From contig NZ_AROI01000010.1 of assembly GCF_000410875.1 (NCBI RefSeq), positions 110,591 through 174,590 of the forward strand: a stretch of 64,000 nt of DNA, read 5' to 3'. Source of the stretch: Halopseudomonas pelagia CL-AP6 (GTDB taxonomy: Bacteria > Pseudomonadota > Gammaproteobacteria > Pseudomonadales > Pseudomonadaceae). This document shows, in pieces, positions 9,014 to 17,350 of this stretch. Under the pieces are notes generated by a model that was not told where the DNA came from, made no database searches, and worked only from the letters and a program-made list of their open reading frames with translations. Made by a program: the position numbers and the translations under genes. Position 1 is the stretch's first letter. Each line of letters starts with the position of its first letter.

Positions 9014-9408
9014 CCGCCAGCACTTGCCATTTGAACTAGCTGTCCCGTCTTTTCAATGCGGAACTAGTGTTCGATGTGCTAACGCAGCGAATAAGTGATG
9101 GTTAACGATAAATTGATCTGTCACTTTTTCGCGCAGCCCTCACCGATTGTTAGCTCGGGTGAAATGTTCATCTGCCCCCCAGTTTCTCCTGCTATACCCG
9201 CAGCGGGAATCAATCTTGGACTGGTCCCGGTTTACCGGGGTGGGATTTGTAGTGAGTTGCTCAAGGAGGCGATCTTCCGTAAGCTCATGGCATCAATGGC
9301 ATTAGCAACAGTCAAGATTGCCGGATGCTTACCGATCTTCTGTTTCTAAGTTCAGACAAGCTTGTGTTTCGACAACCAAGGTTGTCACTGTAAATCACAA
9401 GGAAGAGC
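9014..9408. other. Intergenic region, 395 bp, no supported gene
   Basis: A visibly less GC-rich stretch at the entry to the TIR/SLOG genes. An 84-codon frame at 9095-9349 has no recognisable family, poor composition and no ribosome site, so it is not called. A relic of a mobile element is possible but not shown. The promoter of the TIR gene should lie near its right end. Confidence 0.35.
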
Positions 9409-10551
9409 ATGGCCGCCCTATATCAACTTGCAGTATTAGGCTCGCCCAGCGCCGCTCAAGTTTCTGAGCTTGAAGAAATCGTCGGGGCAGCGGTTGGCAT
9501 GTTCAACTTACGATTAGGGCATGAAGTCGGATGGGAGGTGCAACCGAATGCGTTTAACCCCGACCAACAACGCTCGTCAGCTGCAGTATTTTTCGGGGGC
9601 AAAAATCCGGTTCTTGGTAATGTTGCTAAGTTGCTAGAACGAGGCATTCCGGTAATACCAATAGCTTCCGACGTCGATCAAGTTAGTACAGAGATTCCTG
9701 AACTACTAAGACCGCTCAACTGCTTAGCCTATAAGGCTAACGGACCACAGCGTGTGGCGACCGCCTTGCTGGAGTGTGCAGGGTTACTACCTCGCCAGCG
9801 CCGAGTATTTGTAAGCTACCGTCGAGGTGAAGCCCGCGAGGCCGCCTTGCAACTCTTCGATGCTTTGTCCGCTCGGCTATTCGACGTATTTCTCGATACG
9901 CATGGTATTCCGCCTGCGGAAGATTTCCAGGCGATGCTATGGCATCGCCTTTGTGATTCCGATGTTCTCGTGATGCTTGATACACCAGGTTACTTTGGCA
10001 GCCGCTGGACAAGCGCGGAGTTTGGACGCGCTCTGGCGAAAGGCATAAGCGTTTTACGGGTGGGCTGGCCAGATTGCACGCCATCTTCTCGAACAGCCAC
10101 TGCCAGTCGTGCGGAGTTATTGCCTGAAGAAGTGGATGTGGCCACAGGTCGCCTCGATGACAACGCTGTGGAGCGAATCTGTCTTCAGCTTGAAGAGGTT
10201 CGCAGCCAAAGCAATGCGGTCCGTTCAGTCAATCTGGTGAGCAATCTGCGCAATGCCGTCCAAACAATTGGCGGGAGACTTGTCGGAGTTGGCCCTAACA
10301 AGGCGGTCTATATCGAACTCCCGGATGGCAGGAGTGTAGTAGTCTACCCAATCGCCGGGGTTCCCACGTCAACCACATTGCATGAAGCATCCACAAATTC
10401 ACCAGATAAGTCGGTTGCCGTTGTTTACGATCACGTTGGATTGCATCCCCGGTGGCTCGAGCATTTGGACTGGTTAGGCCAGCACATCCAGTCTGCACGG
10501 TGTGTCAAAGCCAGTGAAGCTGGTTGGCAATTTGCAGATTGGGAGGCCTAG
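9409..10551 (+). CDS. TIR-domain protein (partner of SLOG protein)
   Basis: A 380-residue protein with three parts. Residues 1-128 are an unassigned alpha/beta domain (LYQLAVLGSPS, AAVFFGG, KLLERGIPVIPIASD), perhaps SLOG/Rossmann-like. Residues 131-230 are a TIR domain: RRVFVSYRRGEAREAALQLF, FDVFLDTHGIPP, SDVLVMLDTPGYFGSRW, then TSAEFGRAL. The glutamate in WTSAEF sits where TIR NAD-cleaving enzymes have their catalytic residue. Residues 260-380 are a further unassigned domain (IGGRLVGVGPNKAVYIELPDG). The next gene begins 2 bp after its stop. By analogy with Thoeris it may cleave NAD or make a cyclic ADP-ribose signal; this is inference. Confidence 0.78.
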   Translation: MAALYQLAVLGSPSAAQVSELEEIVGAAVGMFNLRLGHEVGWEVQPNAFNPDQQRSSAAVFFGGKNPVLGNVAKLLERGIPVIPIASDVDQVSTEIPELLRPLNCLAYKANGPQRVATALLECAGLLPRQRRVFVSYRRGEAREAALQLFDALSARLFDVFLDTHGIPPAEDFQAMLWHRLCDSDVLVMLDTPGYFGSRWTSAEFGRALAKGISVLRVGWPDCTPSSRTATASRAELLPEEVDVATGRLDDNAVERICLQLEEVRSQSNAVRSVNLVSNLRNAVQTIGGRLVGVGPNKAVYIELPDGRSVVVYPIAGVPTSTTLHEASTNSPDKSVAVVYDHVGLHPRWLEHLDWLGQHIQSARCVKASEAGWQFADWEA

Positions 10552-10553
10552 CC

Positions 10554-11141
10554 ATGAGTTCCGTATTCCTTTCAGCCAGTGTTCCGTTGTTGGGTCGCGG
10601 CTCGTACCACGAAACTGCCGACCCATTTCTCATCCAGTGCGCTGTGAGGGAACTGCTCATAACCGTCATCCGTCAACACAAGATTGTATGGGGAGGCCAT
10701 CCCGCAATAACGCCCATGATTTGGAACGTTTGCGAAGACTTAGGCATTGATTATTCTGAGGCCGTTGTTCTGTATCAAAGTAGATTTTTCGAGGATCGCT
10801 ACCCGGAAGAAAACGACCGTTTCCAGAATACTGTCTTCACAGAAGCAATTCCCGATGACAGAGATGGGAGCCTGCTGCTAATGCGGGAAAAAATGCTTTC
10901 GCGAGATGACCTCATTGCCGCTGTTTTCATTGGCGGCATGGAAGGAGTGGAAATCGAGCATAAAATGTTCAAGAAATTTCATCCCACAGCTAAAATTCTA
11001 CCTATACCTTCCCCTGGCGGGGCGGCCTTGAATCTAGCAATGGATCATGGTTACTTTGCCGGCACTGATCTTACCGATATAGATTTTGCGCAAATCTTTC
11101 ACGCGCACCTCGCATTCAAAATTCAAGGCGAAGTTGTGTAA
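10554..11141 (+). CDS. SLOG-domain protein (cluster 3 type)
   Basis: A 195-residue protein opening SSVFLSASVPLLGRG, with VRELLITVI, then IVWGGHPAITPMIW, and later AAVFIGGMEGVEIEH, ILPIPSPGGAAL. These are hallmarks of the SLOG superfamily (Rossmann-like, GGHPAI loop), close to the group called SLOG cluster 3. SLOG domains bind nucleotide-derived ligands; in Thoeris ThsA one senses the TIR-made signal. GGGAGG precedes the ATG, which is 2 bp after the TIR gene, so the two are one transcriptional unit. A standalone SLOG without a SIR2, macro or membrane effector is unusual. Its role as sensor for the TIR partner is inferred. Confidence 0.72.
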   Translation: MSSVFLSASVPLLGRGSYHETADPFLIQCAVRELLITVIRQHKIVWGGHPAITPMIWNVCEDLGIDYSEAVVLYQSRFFEDRYPEENDRFQNTVFTEAIPDDRDGSLLLMREKMLSRDDLIAAVFIGGMEGVEIEHKMFKKFHPTAKILPIPSPGGAALNLAMDHGYFAGTDLTDIDFAQIFHAHLAFKIQGEVV

Positions 11142-11289
11142 ACATCCCCGGCGAACTTGCTCGACGGTAGTAGACCCTCAACCGCGAAAACATTTGTACC
11201 CAAAAATTGATACCAGCTGCGTTGGCATGCAACTTAATCATTGCCACCTGACAGACTGGTTTGCAGGACTCATCTAGAAGCAGAACCCA

Positions 11290-11955
11290 TCATAACAACG
11301 ACCCAGTGCTCATCACAGAACGCGCATAGAGTTCAGAAATCTGCTTCTGGAACTGGGTCTGGCCTCCGTAGCTAGGGTGCCTAACGCAAATCACGGGCAC
11401 CGAATCCGTGATGCGTTTAGCCGCAACTGCAGCATCTTTACCTATCGCCACAATGCGAGCGGGGCGTAGTAAGACAATGAGCTGCCGGAGCAGCTCTTCA
11501 CCTGCTCGCCTCTCACGCGCGTTGTGTTGCCGATTCGTGAACGGATCTCCTGACTCATGTGGATGAAGAGGAAAGACGTTCCACAGAAAAATGCGAGCAT
11601 CAATCTGTTCTAATTGGCCCCAAATCACCGCAGCAGTCCGTTCGGCTACAGCATTGCCTATCGTCGGTCGTTCAGAGACCAGGTCAAGATTCCAACGCCT
11701 AGCGTGCTGACACATGTGAACGTCGTCAGTTAGAGCGAAGCCAGTACGGCGCCCTCCGCGGTAACCGAGGTCTCTACCAATCCATATCGCATCTACGGGT
11801 TTCTCCGCTGCACGACGCAACATAGCTGACAGGATAACGGCGCGGCGACGCGGTGCATCGTGTCGATCATGAATTTCACAACGATCCGAGTAAGGATTGA
11901 AGCAATTTTCAAACTGAAGCGAGGCCACAGCGTCAACGAATGGGTGGATCTTCAT
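11290..11955 (-). CDS. Uracil-DNA glycosylase-superfamily protein
   Basis: A 221-residue protein with family marks of the uracil-DNA glycosylase fold: AIWIGRDLGYRGGRRTGFALTDD near residue 77 (motif 1 region), LWNVFPLHPH in the middle, and VRHPSYGGQTQF near the C-terminus (the HPS loop that grips the base). Such proteins recur in phage-defence islands, where they may excise modified or uracil bases. It is the last gene of a four-gene operon; its ATG overlaps the TAA of the upstream MazG-like gene by one base (TAATG). Substrate base is unknown and a binding-only role cannot be excluded. Confidence 0.75.
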   Translation of the reverse strand: MKIHPFVDAVASLQFENCFNPYSDRCEIHDRHDAPRRRAVILSAMLRRAAEKPVDAIWIGRDLGYRGGRRTGFALTDDVHMCQHARRWNLDLVSERPTIGNAVAERTAAVIWGQLEQIDARIFLWNVFPLHPHESGDPFTNRQHNARERRAGEELLRQLIVLLRPARIVAIGKDAAVAAKRITDSVPVICVRHPSYGGQTQFQKQISELYARSVMSTGSLL

Positions 11956-13088
11956 TATTCAGACTCAAGCGGCATGTATGTAATAGTGCGTTGTTCTCGA
12001 TTACCAACAATCCAGCCACCTTGGTTCGCCTTTAGCTGTCGAAAGACAGCGTAGCCATCCAGAATGGCCCGCTCCCAGAGCTTCAATGGGCATTTTTCTA
12101 CTTCGTAACCAGTCACGAATTCGCTAATTGTCTTGAGAAGACGAAGCGGAAGCTTTTCTTGGCCCTCGAAGAAATCCAGTTCCTTGGCTCTGGTAAATAT
12201 CCATGCAGAAACCCCTTCCTCCACGACGATGGCCCGACCGCTGTCCTGTTCTTCATCATACCCCGGAATACTCTTTCGTTTGTGCTTGATCAACGCCCGC
12301 ATGACAGGTGACCAGTGCAAGATTGCAGCATAAGCAAAATGGAAAACGTCATGAAACCGATAGCCATCGTCACCTCCAATGCTGTCAGTCAGAGGATCTC
12401 CAATGAACACCCCATTCCATTGGAGATAGCTCTTGTTTCCTCCCCGTTGATTAATCCTTATCTTGAAGTACCTAGGCAGCTGCTCTTCAATCCCAAAATC
12501 ACTATCAAAATCAAGGCCAACTAAATCTGCTGCTTGAGGCTCCAAAAAAGCGCCACGAGCCTTACTGAGATTGCCGCGAGCCACTTCAGAAAAAGCAAGC
12601 TTGGCGGCGTTCATTGCATCCAAGTATGCTCGTGCGAAAGAAACCAAATTGGTACGAGATGGAGTACTTCCCAGAAAAGCCGCCGCAGATTGCCCAAGAC
12701 GGACCAAAGTAGCGTCTAAAGAAGTAGTCGAGTCTACGGGCACGGCAATATAGGCAAATGCACCCTCAGTTACATCACTTGCGGCTCCCACATTCCTGAA
12801 ATCACCGTGATTTGCGGCTTCCGCAAAGATGTCTTCAAGAGGTATCTGCATACGTCTACAGATTGCAGCCAGGTACCAGAGAGTGTCGCCAAATTCTTCT
12901 TCTGCCGCCCTCTTGAAAGCGGGATAGGCAGTTTTCTCTCGGACATTTTTTTTTGCCGTCGCCATTATCCCACCAACTTCCCCGTATAGACCTTGGAGGA
13001 CTGGATTGAAGTCGTGCGAATCAAGTACGTCTGTAGCTGCAATTTCCGCAGCATAATCTGACAGCAAGAGTGAACCTTGTTTTTTCAT
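11955..13088 (-). CDS. MazG-like nucleotide pyrophosphohydrolase with extra C-terminal domain
   Basis: A 377-residue protein. The N-terminal ~90 residues match a MazG-like all-alpha NTP pyrophosphatase: GLYGEVGGIMATAKK then AAEEEFGDTLWYLAAICRR. The EFGD part of the metal site is intact, but the first motif reads EVGG rather than the usual ExxE, so one metal ligand may be missing. The C-terminal part (about 225-377) has GYRFHDVFHFAYAAILHWSP and GRAIVVEEGVSAW, a helical region with conserved-looking His, Asp and Glu that I cannot name. It lies 3 bp downstream of the Nmad2 gene and overlaps the glycosylase gene. A role in clearing or sensing modified nucleotides is inferred. Confidence 0.72.
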   Translation of the reverse strand: MKKQGSLLLSDYAAEIAATDVLDSHDFNPVLQGLYGEVGGIMATAKKNVREKTAYPAFKRAAEEEFGDTLWYLAAICRRMQIPLEDIFAEAANHGDFRNVGAASDVTEGAFAYIAVPVDSTTSLDATLVRLGQSAAAFLGSTPSRTNLVSFARAYLDAMNAAKLAFSEVARGNLSKARGAFLEPQAADLVGLDFDSDFGIEEQLPRYFKIRINQRGGNKSYLQWNGVFIGDPLTDSIGGDDGYRFHDVFHFAYAAILHWSPVMRALIKHKRKSIPGYDEEQDSGRAIVVEEGVSAWIFTRAKELDFFEGQEKLPLRLLKTISEFVTGYEVEKCPLKLWERAILDGYAVFRQLKANQGGWIVGNREQRTITYMPLESE

Positions 13089-13091
13089 CGG

Positions 13092-13718
13092 TCACCTACG
13101 TAGAGTCAGCCATTCGAATGGGGCACTGTGATAGCCGCACACACCAAAACTGCGAATCCATTTTTCAAAATCTAAAATTAGCTGTGCATCAGTAAAGGTG
13201 GTTAATCCAATTCCTTTTTTACATATGTTTCGACCTTGCTGATCTTCCAGCTCATCAGGAAATTGCGGACCGTTGCCTCCAAAATACGCAAAATCGTCGC
13301 TGATCAAAACTCTGTTAACGCTTGTATCACGTGTAACGTGATCCGGATTAAGCGAACCGTCGGGGCGGGAGTGAAACGAGTCTCGCTGCTCCCAGTCGGC
13401 CCCAACCTCAGCTCTGAAATAGATATTGTCCCCGCAACTTTGTTTCCGGCTGCCATTACGATACGGCTTCTTAGATTCAAATCGAGGATCTGAGCAATAT
13501 TGATCAAATGTCATCGTTTCAGTTATACGCATTGCATAAACTAGACGCCCGCCAAGTCGAACGCTTCGATCATTGCTGCCACTACCTACAACCCAATCAC
13601 CCACGTGGGCTATTTTACGAATTCTGGGTTTACAGGTTGCAAGCGTGCAGTAACTGTAGAAGGGATTAGGTGCGAAACCACTGTCGTACCGCACGACATA
13701 GGAATGAATACGAGCCAT
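13092..13718 (-). CDS. Nmad2 (nucleotide modification associated domain 2) protein
   Basis: A 208-residue protein whose first half fits the Nmad2 domain: YVVRYDSGFAPNPFYSYCTLATCKP, RKIAHVGDWVVGSGS, LGGRLVYAMRITETMTFDQY. Nmad domains were defined by their association with phage and bacterial DNA-modification genes; no reaction has been proved. They are thought to recognise or process modified nucleotides. Its start overlaps the stop of the upstream TIR gene (TAATG) and its stop is 3 bp from the MazG-like start, so the four genes are translated as a tight operon. GC content looks lower than in the flanking core genes. Confidence 0.72.
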   Translation of the reverse strand: MARIHSYVVRYDSGFAPNPFYSYCTLATCKPRIRKIAHVGDWVVGSGSNDRSVRLGGRLVYAMRITETMTFDQYCSDPRFESKKPYRNGSRKQSCGDNIYFRAEVGADWEQRDSFHSRPDGSLNPDHVTRDTSVNRVLISDDFAYFGGNGPQFPDELEDQQGRNICKKGIGLTTFTDAQLILDFEKWIRSFGVCGYHSAPFEWLTLRR

Positions 13719-14182
13719 TAGCAGGGATGCCTTTTTAGCGGCATTGGGTCATAGGCTTCACCACCAGGCTTCTCCCAAGAGTCCTTGCCGTTGATCGCAT
13801 CAATGATTGCGTCACCGTTCCACCCAACCATAGCGTCGGCATATTCCTCTAGAGCACTTGGGAGCTCACATTCTTTCTCGCCATGTTCCCAAATGCCGAC
13901 AACACGCTTGCCCTGCTTAGCCGCGTATTCAATTTCCCAATTAACCCAATCGCTATCTTTTGTCTGCGACGATACATAGCAGATAAAAATTCCCGCCCAG
14001 TTGATAGCAGGCGCAAGGATCTGAGTCTTGATATATTGCTCGTTAGTGGCGTTATTGAACTTTCCGGTATGAATTGAGGAATCCCTTACTTCCAAGCCTT
14101 TAGGGGCCAGCAAATCCTTTAACTTCTGCAACCCATGATCGTCCTTGTGGACATGGCTAATGAACACGTTCTTTTTCTTCAT
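13718..14182 (-). CDS. Short TIR-like protein (ThsB/DUF1863-like)
   Basis: A 154-residue single-domain protein: KNVFISHVHKDDHGLQKLKDLL at the N-terminus, ILAPAINWAGIFICYVSSQTKDS in the middle, then WVNWEIEYAAKQGKRVVGIW. This is the TIR-like fold (DUF1863 / ThsB type), with the expected catalytic glutamate in WEIEYA. ThsB proteins of Thoeris make a cyclic ADP-ribose-type signal from NAD on phage infection. Here no ThsA follows; instead Nmad2, MazG-like and glycosylase-like genes do. It is the first gene of the operon, with GAGGTGA upstream of its ATG. It differs from the larger TIR protein 4 kb away. Confidence 0.75.
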   Translation of the reverse strand: MKKKNVFISHVHKDDHGLQKLKDLLAPKGLEVRDSSIHTGKFNNATNEQYIKTQILAPAINWAGIFICYVSSQTKDSDWVNWEIEYAAKQGKRVVGIWEHGEKECELPSALEEYADAMVGWNGDAIIDAINGKDSWEKPGGEAYDPMPLKRHPC

Positions 14183-14362
14183 GACCGGTCACCTCAACTC
14201 CCTTTGAAGGCACAATGCCATGTTTCGATGCGCTACTCAAGCGACCGTATCACCCCAAGCCAAGGTCGCGAAGGAAGTTGCACAAAGCGGGCTTTCATTT
14301 TGTCAGCGCCAATTCTTGGACACTCTTCAAGCGATCGCTTTTTGCCGAAAGTAGCCGTTCAA

Positions 14363-16795
14363 TTAAACCAAAACCACAACAAGCTCAGCCAACACCCTCA
14401 CCTCATACTGCTCTTCTGCTCCCAGAACAATCGGCTGAAACGAGCTATCCGTAGACTCTGGAGATAAAGTGATGCGATGATGCGCCCACCCTGCACCACC
14501 CTCGGCCGCTACCTTTTCACTGTAGTACTTCTTCACCGTAAAGCTACCGCCTGTTTCGGCATCATCAATACTGCGATGCTGGGCTACCACTATCTTGCCT
14601 TGGCGTGTGCCTTTCGGATTGGCGCGGAACAAACACCAGGCGCCGTTGGGTATGCGGCGGTTCATTGATTCGCCTACTACCTGAGCGACAAACAAGTCTT
14701 CGCTTGCGCTGAAGCCATCCGGAAGCTCCACCCATTCGTCCACATCGGTATCCAGGGCCTGGGACTCGGAGAATGAGCCTGCGGCTATCTGCAATGGGAT
14801 CAGCGGTACTGCGCGGGAGTTGGTTCTGCCCTCCTCGCCGCGCAGTACGGTAAATGGCAGTTCAGTTGTGGCGTCGATCACTGACTGGTCGGGCTGATCA
14901 TCGTTTTGCGAGTTCGTCTGAGTGTTTGCGCAAACCAGCCCGTTGCGGAAGAAAGCTGCGGTTTCTGCGTCGGTGAAGTAGACGTAGCAGCCCTTCATGC
15001 CGCGGGTCATCAATGTGCGGTAGGTGTTCTTGATGATGGCGTCGGCTTTTGCCTTGGCCAGTTCCGGGTCGGTTTTAGCTAGTTTTTTCAGGCCTGAGAT
15101 GGAGCGGTCGGATGAGGCGCGTTTTTCTGGGCGGGTGATAACTTGCCCATCACGTACCACTAGGTCATCACCGACGATCACGCCAATATAATCCGCCTCA
15201 AGTCCCTGGCAGGTGTGAATACATCCCACTTCATGCACTGAGTCTTCAGAGACCATCCACAGTCCGCCGTCTTTGGTGAGATTCCAGCGGGCTTTGAAGT
15301 CGTGCTCTGGCATTTCTATGTCGTAGGCGGCTGCATTGGTCTTGCTTGGCCACTTCCAGCAGTAGCCAGCCACCATGCGTGCCCGGTTTCTTTCGTGGTT
15401 GCGCTCGAGGATCAGTTGCTTGAGTTCGGTTGGTGAGTCGAGCACGCGAAAGTCGTACTCGGCCACGTCCAGCTTGTCGTTGGCGGTTGGCCGTACCTGC
15501 AGGGTGTTGTCCAGCCAGGCCAAGTAGCCGTCAGAGCCGTTACAGCGGAATTGGGATTCCAGCGCGCCTTCGATCACCGTAGCGCCCAGCTCGGCAGCCC
15601 ATTGGCGGATGGTTTCTTTTTTACCGACGTCTTTGAGCGTGACGATCTGTGATTCATCGATAAAGAACACGGAAAGCCGGGCGGCGTTGATGATTTCCTT
15701 GATCTGGTGTTCACCCAGGTTGCCATACAGGCCAGACTTTTCATTCAGTCGGTGCGCTTCATCAACCACCAGGGCATCAAACTCATTGCTGCCGGTTTCG
15801 GTAAAAGCGCCGGAGCCGACAAACAGGTTGGAGATATAGGTCTTCTTGTACGAGCCGACCAGTCGCGCTTCATACACGGCCCTGGGCGCGGCGTTCTTGG
15901 TGACGTATTTGGCGACCATATTCGCTTTGGTCAAACCCACCAGCAGATTGACCGCTACCACCGACTTACCGGTGCCGGGGCCGCCTTCAACGATGTAAAC
16001 GCGTTTGCCCTTCTCGCGCACGGATCTGGCGTGGCTCAGGGCGTTCTCGTAGACCAATTTCTGGTCGTCGATGAGTACGAACTCCTGATTGCCCTTGAGG
16101 AGCCCAAGCAGGCCGTCCGCCAGGCTCTTGGAAGGGCGAATGCGCCCGCCTTCAATCAGAAAGAGTGTGTTGCCCTTGTCACCATATTTAACGTGCTGCT
16201 GGATAAACTGCCGCAGGCGGTCGCGCTCTGCATCACCCTTGAGGAACAGCGGCGCGCGCTCTATGTGGTCGGCGTAGAAAGGATCATTGATTGGGCCCTT
16301 GGCGTCGGCATAGTTATGCAGGTACGCGCAGGGGCGCAGTTGCACGCCACCGTCATATACAGCCTCGTTGTAGCCCTCCAGCAAGGCGGCGTAGGACCAG
16401 GCCTGATACGAGGGGTGGCCTACTTCGGCTTCGCCACGGGCAAAGCGGGTGGAGACGATCCCGTCTTTTGCGGTTTTGCGCGCCGACTCCCACTGCTTGA
16501 GCTCGACGATGACGACGCAGTCCTTGTCTTCGTGATTCTTGCCTGTCAGCAGAAAATCAACGCGCTTGGCGGTCTGCGGAATCATGTATTCGATAGCGAC
16601 GCCGCAGTCATTGGGAATGGCGTCGTCGTTCAGCACTTTGCCCATGTAATTGAGCGAGGAGGCCCAGGAACGAATCTCTTCTTTCGATACGCTTCTGCCG
16701 GTGCGGTGGCGAAAGGAGTCCAGCACGATTGCTTCGATATCATGCTTGAACACATCATCCAGAAAATGCTGTTTGTCTGTCTGATAGATGATCAA
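14363..16795 (-). CDS. Nuclease-like / DUF2075 helicase / S24 peptidase fusion
   Basis: An 810-residue multidomain protein. Residues 70-105 hold a PD-(D/E)xK-like core (RVDFLLTG, then VIVELKQW: Asp80, Glu98, Lys100). A superfamily 1-type DUF2075 helicase follows: Walker A GGPGTGKS (271-278), Walker B VVDEAH (343-348), HTCQGLEAD (527-535) and MTRGMKGCYVY. The last ~120 residues form a LexA/UmuD-like S24 peptidase with serine in GESM (Ser710) and lysine in TVKKYY. It could process nucleic acids and be switched by self-cleavage after DNA damage. Translation starts at TTG, with GGAG upstream inside the MazG gene end, so it is coupled to that gene. A defence role is inferred. Confidence 0.8.
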   Translation of the reverse strand: MIIYQTDKQHFLDDVFKHDIEAIVLDSFRHRTGRSVSKEEIRSWASSLNYMGKVLNDDAIPNDCGVAIEYMIPQTAKRVDFLLTGKNHEDKDCVVIVELKQWESARKTAKDGIVSTRFARGEAEVGHPSYQAWSYAALLEGYNEAVYDGGVQLRPCAYLHNYADAKGPINDPFYADHIERAPLFLKGDAERDRLRQFIQQHVKYGDKGNTLFLIEGGRIRPSKSLADGLLGLLKGNQEFVLIDDQKLVYENALSHARSVREKGKRVYIVEGGPGTGKSVVAVNLLVGLTKANMVAKYVTKNAAPRAVYEARLVGSYKKTYISNLFVGSGAFTETGSNEFDALVVDEAHRLNEKSGLYGNLGEHQIKEIINAARLSVFFIDESQIVTLKDVGKKETIRQWAAELGATVIEGALESQFRCNGSDGYLAWLDNTLQVRPTANDKLDVAEYDFRVLDSPTELKQLILERNHERNRARMVAGYCWKWPSKTNAAAYDIEMPEHDFKARWNLTKDGGLWMVSEDSVHEVGCIHTCQGLEADYIGVIVGDDLVVRDGQVITRPEKRASSDRSISGLKKLAKTDPELAKAKADAIIKNTYRTLMTRGMKGCYVYFTDAETAAFFRNGLVCANTQTNSQNDDQPDQSVIDATTELPFTVLRGEEGRTNSRAVPLIPLQIAAGSFSESQALDTDVDEWVELPDGFSASEDLFVAQVVGESMNRRIPNGAWCLFRANPKGTRQGKIVVAQHRSIDDAETGGSFTVKKYYSEKVAAEGGAGWAHHRITLSPESTDSSFQPIVLGAEEQYEVRVLAELVVVLV

Positions 16796-16798
16796 CCG

Positions 16799-17149
16799 TC
16801 ATAGCTCCGTGTATTTTTTGTCGGAGCCTTTGGCTTTGTCTACCGGGTATTTGGCGTTGTTCTTTTCGATCTTGGCTTTGAGGGCTTCAGCCAGATCGAT
16901 GCCCAGGTCGTTGGCCATCAGTAGCGTGTAGCAGAACACGTCGGCCAGTTCGTCGGCGAGGTCTTGCTTGCGCTCCAGGGCAACGCCGTCGATGGCGGCC
17001 TGGTCCTGCTTCCACTGAAAGATCTCCAGTACTTCCGTCGCTTCCAGTACCAGTGACAGCGCCAGATCCTTGGAGTTATGGAACTGCTTCCAGTCGCGCT
17101 CATCGCGGAATGCCAGAACTTTTTCGGTCAACAGCTTTATCTCGGACAC
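16799..17149 (-). CDS. MazG-family nucleotide pyrophosphohydrolase
   Basis: A 116-residue all-alpha NTP pyrophosphatase of the MazG/dCTPase (RS21-C6) group. It opens SEIKLLTEKVLAFRDERDW and has the metal motifs EATEVLE and DELADVF with the spacing expected of an active enzyme. Such proteins hydrolyse NTPs or dNTPs, including modified ones, to monophosphates. A GTG at 17147-17149 is chosen over longer starts because TTGGAGA directly precedes it and family members begin at this point. Its stop is 3 bp before the TTG of the helicase-peptidase gene, so the two form a coupled pair. Confidence 0.85.
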   Translation of the reverse strand: MSEIKLLTEKVLAFRDERDWKQFHNSKDLALSLVLEATEVLEIFQWKQDQAAIDGVALERKQDLADELADVFCYTLLMANDLGIDLAEALKAKIEKNNAKYPVDKAKGSDKKYTEL

Positions 17150-17350
17150 GTTCTCTCCAAAATCCTTGTCAGCAAGAGGGCGGTCAGGCCCGTGCGCTTG
17201 GGCCCGCTTCATTATGTGAACCACTTTGCATTATCTGTGTGGATTTGTCTCTACGACGGAAGATCTAAACCCATTCTGCTTGTGTTGCTTTAGCTCAACA
17301 CTTAATTATAGTGACTGGTCTATATAGTTAATTTACGCTCGGAGAATCTT

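Noticed and set aside
9095..9349. 84-codon frame before the TIR gene
   Set aside because: No ribosome site, no recognisable domain, composition unlike coding sequence; could be a mobile-element relic but nothing supports it.
9409..11141. Calling the TIR-SLOG pair classic Thoeris
   Set aside because: Thoeris needs ThsA (SIR2-SLOG or an equivalent effector fused to SLOG); no such effector domain is visible here.
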